Positions 5,776 through 6,315 of a stretch of DNA of 6,315 bases are shown here, in pieces. The position numbers were made by a program, and so were the translations under genes. The notes below the pieces were generated by a model, which saw only the letters and a program-made list of their open reading frames with translations, was not told where the DNA came from and did not search any database. This DNA is from JAPLGZ01 sp038225095 (GTDB lineage: Bacteria > Chloroflexota > Anaerolineae > Caldilineales > Caldilineaceae): NCBI GenBank assembly GCA_038225095.1, contig JBBREZ010000416.1:1-6315 (forward strand). The letters are read 5' to 3'. Numbering within the stretch: the first letter of the stretch is position 1; every line of letters starts with the position of its first letter.

Positions 5776-6181
5776 TTATGCGGAATTTGTTTACACATTA
5801 CCACAACGCTACTCGTCGATCCTGTCTTCAACGCTAGTCGTGGCACAACGAGCAGCAAAGTTAGCAACTATATCAGGCGAAATCGTTTTGCGCACAGGTT
5901 ATCGGCTTACCCTTGCCGAGCTAGTGACGTTTGATACGGGATCACTTACGCTTGAGCGATATGGTTACGAGGTTTGGCAGGGGAACGAGAAGTTGTATTG
6001 GTACGACTCACAGCCGCATCCCAATAATCCCTTACTCTCCTCTACGCATCCACACCATAAGCACGTTCCACCTGACATCAAACACAACCGCATTCCTGCG
6101 CCAGGGTTAAGCTTATCTCAACCCAACCTTCCATTTCTGATTGAAGAAATTGAACGCGATTTGCCTATTGAACACCAATGA
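5750..6181 (+). CDS. TumE-family (DUF6516) toxin-like protein
   Basis: Starting at GTG 5750, the 143-residue product follows the pattern of the TumE/DUF6516 family of toxin-antitoxin proteins. The N-terminus is LHDYAEFVYTLPQRY (7-21) with SSTLV (26-30), a beta-rich middle ends in ERYGYEVWQGNEKLYWYDSQ (69-88), and the conserved His/Pro block follows: QPHP (88-91), HPHHKH (100-105), HNRIPAPG (112-119) and PNLPFLIEEIE (125-135). The His-rich block is a candidate active or metal-binding site. The family is annotated as toxins, some likened to RelE-type mRNA interferases, but no activity can be shown here. GTG 5750 is preferred because AAAAGG (5735-5740) is 9 nt upstream and the family usually begins just before the LxxY motif; TTG 5732 is an alternative. 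It overlaps its upstream partner by 26 nt, implying translational coupling. Confidence 0.75.
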   Translation: MNSFQSLHDYAEFVYTLPQRYSSILSSTLVVAQRAAKLATISGEIVLRTGYRLTLAELVTFDTGSLTLERYGYEVWQGNEKLYWYDSQPHPNNPLLSSTHPHHKHVPPDIKHNRIPAPGLSLSQPNLPFLIEEIERDLPIEHQ

Positions 6182-6225
6182 GTGCGCCCACTCAGTTATT
6201 AAACTGAGCGGACGCACTTCTTTTT
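6181..6225 (+). terminator. Strong rho-independent terminator of the TumE-like module
   Basis: Bases 6181-6197 pair with 6202-6218 (AGTGCG/CGCACT outer, CTCAGTT/AACTGAG inner) with two mismatches and a 4-nt ATTA loop; TTCTTTTT follows to 6225. The stem begins at the last base of the toxin gene's TGA. On the minus strand the stem lacks a following T-run, so it probably ends only plus-strand transcription, just before the convergent gene's stop at 6227. Confidence 0.9.
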
Positions 6226-6226
6226 A

Positions 6227-6315
6227 TCAACGCCGAATCAGTGGCAAGAACACTGGGCGCGGTGTTGTCAAGGTGAATTCTGCGCTCGTTGTCAGATTGC
6301 CGTGACTATCCGTGA
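6227..6315 (-). CDS. C-terminal end of a convergent gene, probable exported protein (partial)
   Basis: On the minus strand an open frame enters from the window edge and gives TDSHGNLTTSAEFTLTTP followed by RPVFLPLIRR and a TGA at 6229-6227. The alternating polar/hydrophobic pattern with T-D-x-x-G-N-x-T resembles the last strands of an Ig-like or fibronectin-like domain. The ending PVFLPLIRR recalls short hydrophobic-basic tails that I associate, from memory, with secreted Chloroflexota proteins. Only 28 codons are visible, so the identity of the gene is unknown. The two other minus-strand frames here are interrupted by stops near the edge, which supports this frame. Confidence 0.5.
   Translation of the reverse strand, partial: TDSHGNLTTSAEFTLTTPRPVFLPLIRR

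Overview
The window reads like a chromosomal stretch from a free-living, moderately GC-rich bacterium, most likely a member of the Chloroflexota (Caldilineae/Anaerolineae type). This is an inference. It rests on the gene mix (short ceramidase-fold hydrolase, PhyH dioxygenase, DUF4038 glycosidase, PIG-L deacetylase, HicBA and TumE-type toxin-antitoxin genes), on hairpin-rich intergenic repeats, and on a C-terminus ending in FLPLIRR on the minus strand, a type of ending I associate from memory with exported Chloroflexota proteins. No rRNA, tRNA or CRISPR array is visible.

Layout. Positions 1-186 are non-coding and hold two dyads and a good ribosome binding site. 187-1482 encodes a short, signal-peptide-less homologue of neutral/alkaline ceramidases in which the catalytic Ser position is Gly. 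1488-1787 is a decayed hicB-hicA pair with an in-frame stop at codon 3, an apparent one-base deletion in a G7 run that fuses HicB to HicA, and a HicA truncated after about 17 residues. 1807-2640 encodes a PhyH-type dioxygenase with an HxG instead of HxD metal motif. 2641-3049 has no gene: it begins with a MITE-like palindromic element flanked by 6-bp direct repeats, and ends with a strong GC hairpin just before the next gene. 3050-4408 encodes a DUF4038/apiosidase-like glycosidase. 4409-4594 holds a C/G-rich inverted repeat with nested hairpins. 4595-5338 encodes a PIG-L (LmbE-like) deacetylase. A well-formed sigma70-type promoter (5410-5438) then drives a compact overlapping pair: a 97-residue charged helical protein and a TumE-family toxin-like protein. 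The pair is closed by a strong intrinsic terminator (6181-6225). A convergent minus-strand gene enters from the right end.

How the genes may work together. The four enzymes share one orientation, and none has a signal peptide. Together they offer amide/ester hydrolysis, oxidation, glycoside cleavage and N-deacetylation. A cytoplasmic route that dismantles an imported, decorated glycoconjugate or amide would fit, but no transporter or regulator lies in the window and the substrate is unknown. The toxin-antitoxin-like genes, one intact module and one dead one, and the palindromic repeats mark the gaps between enzymes as sites of insertion and decay.
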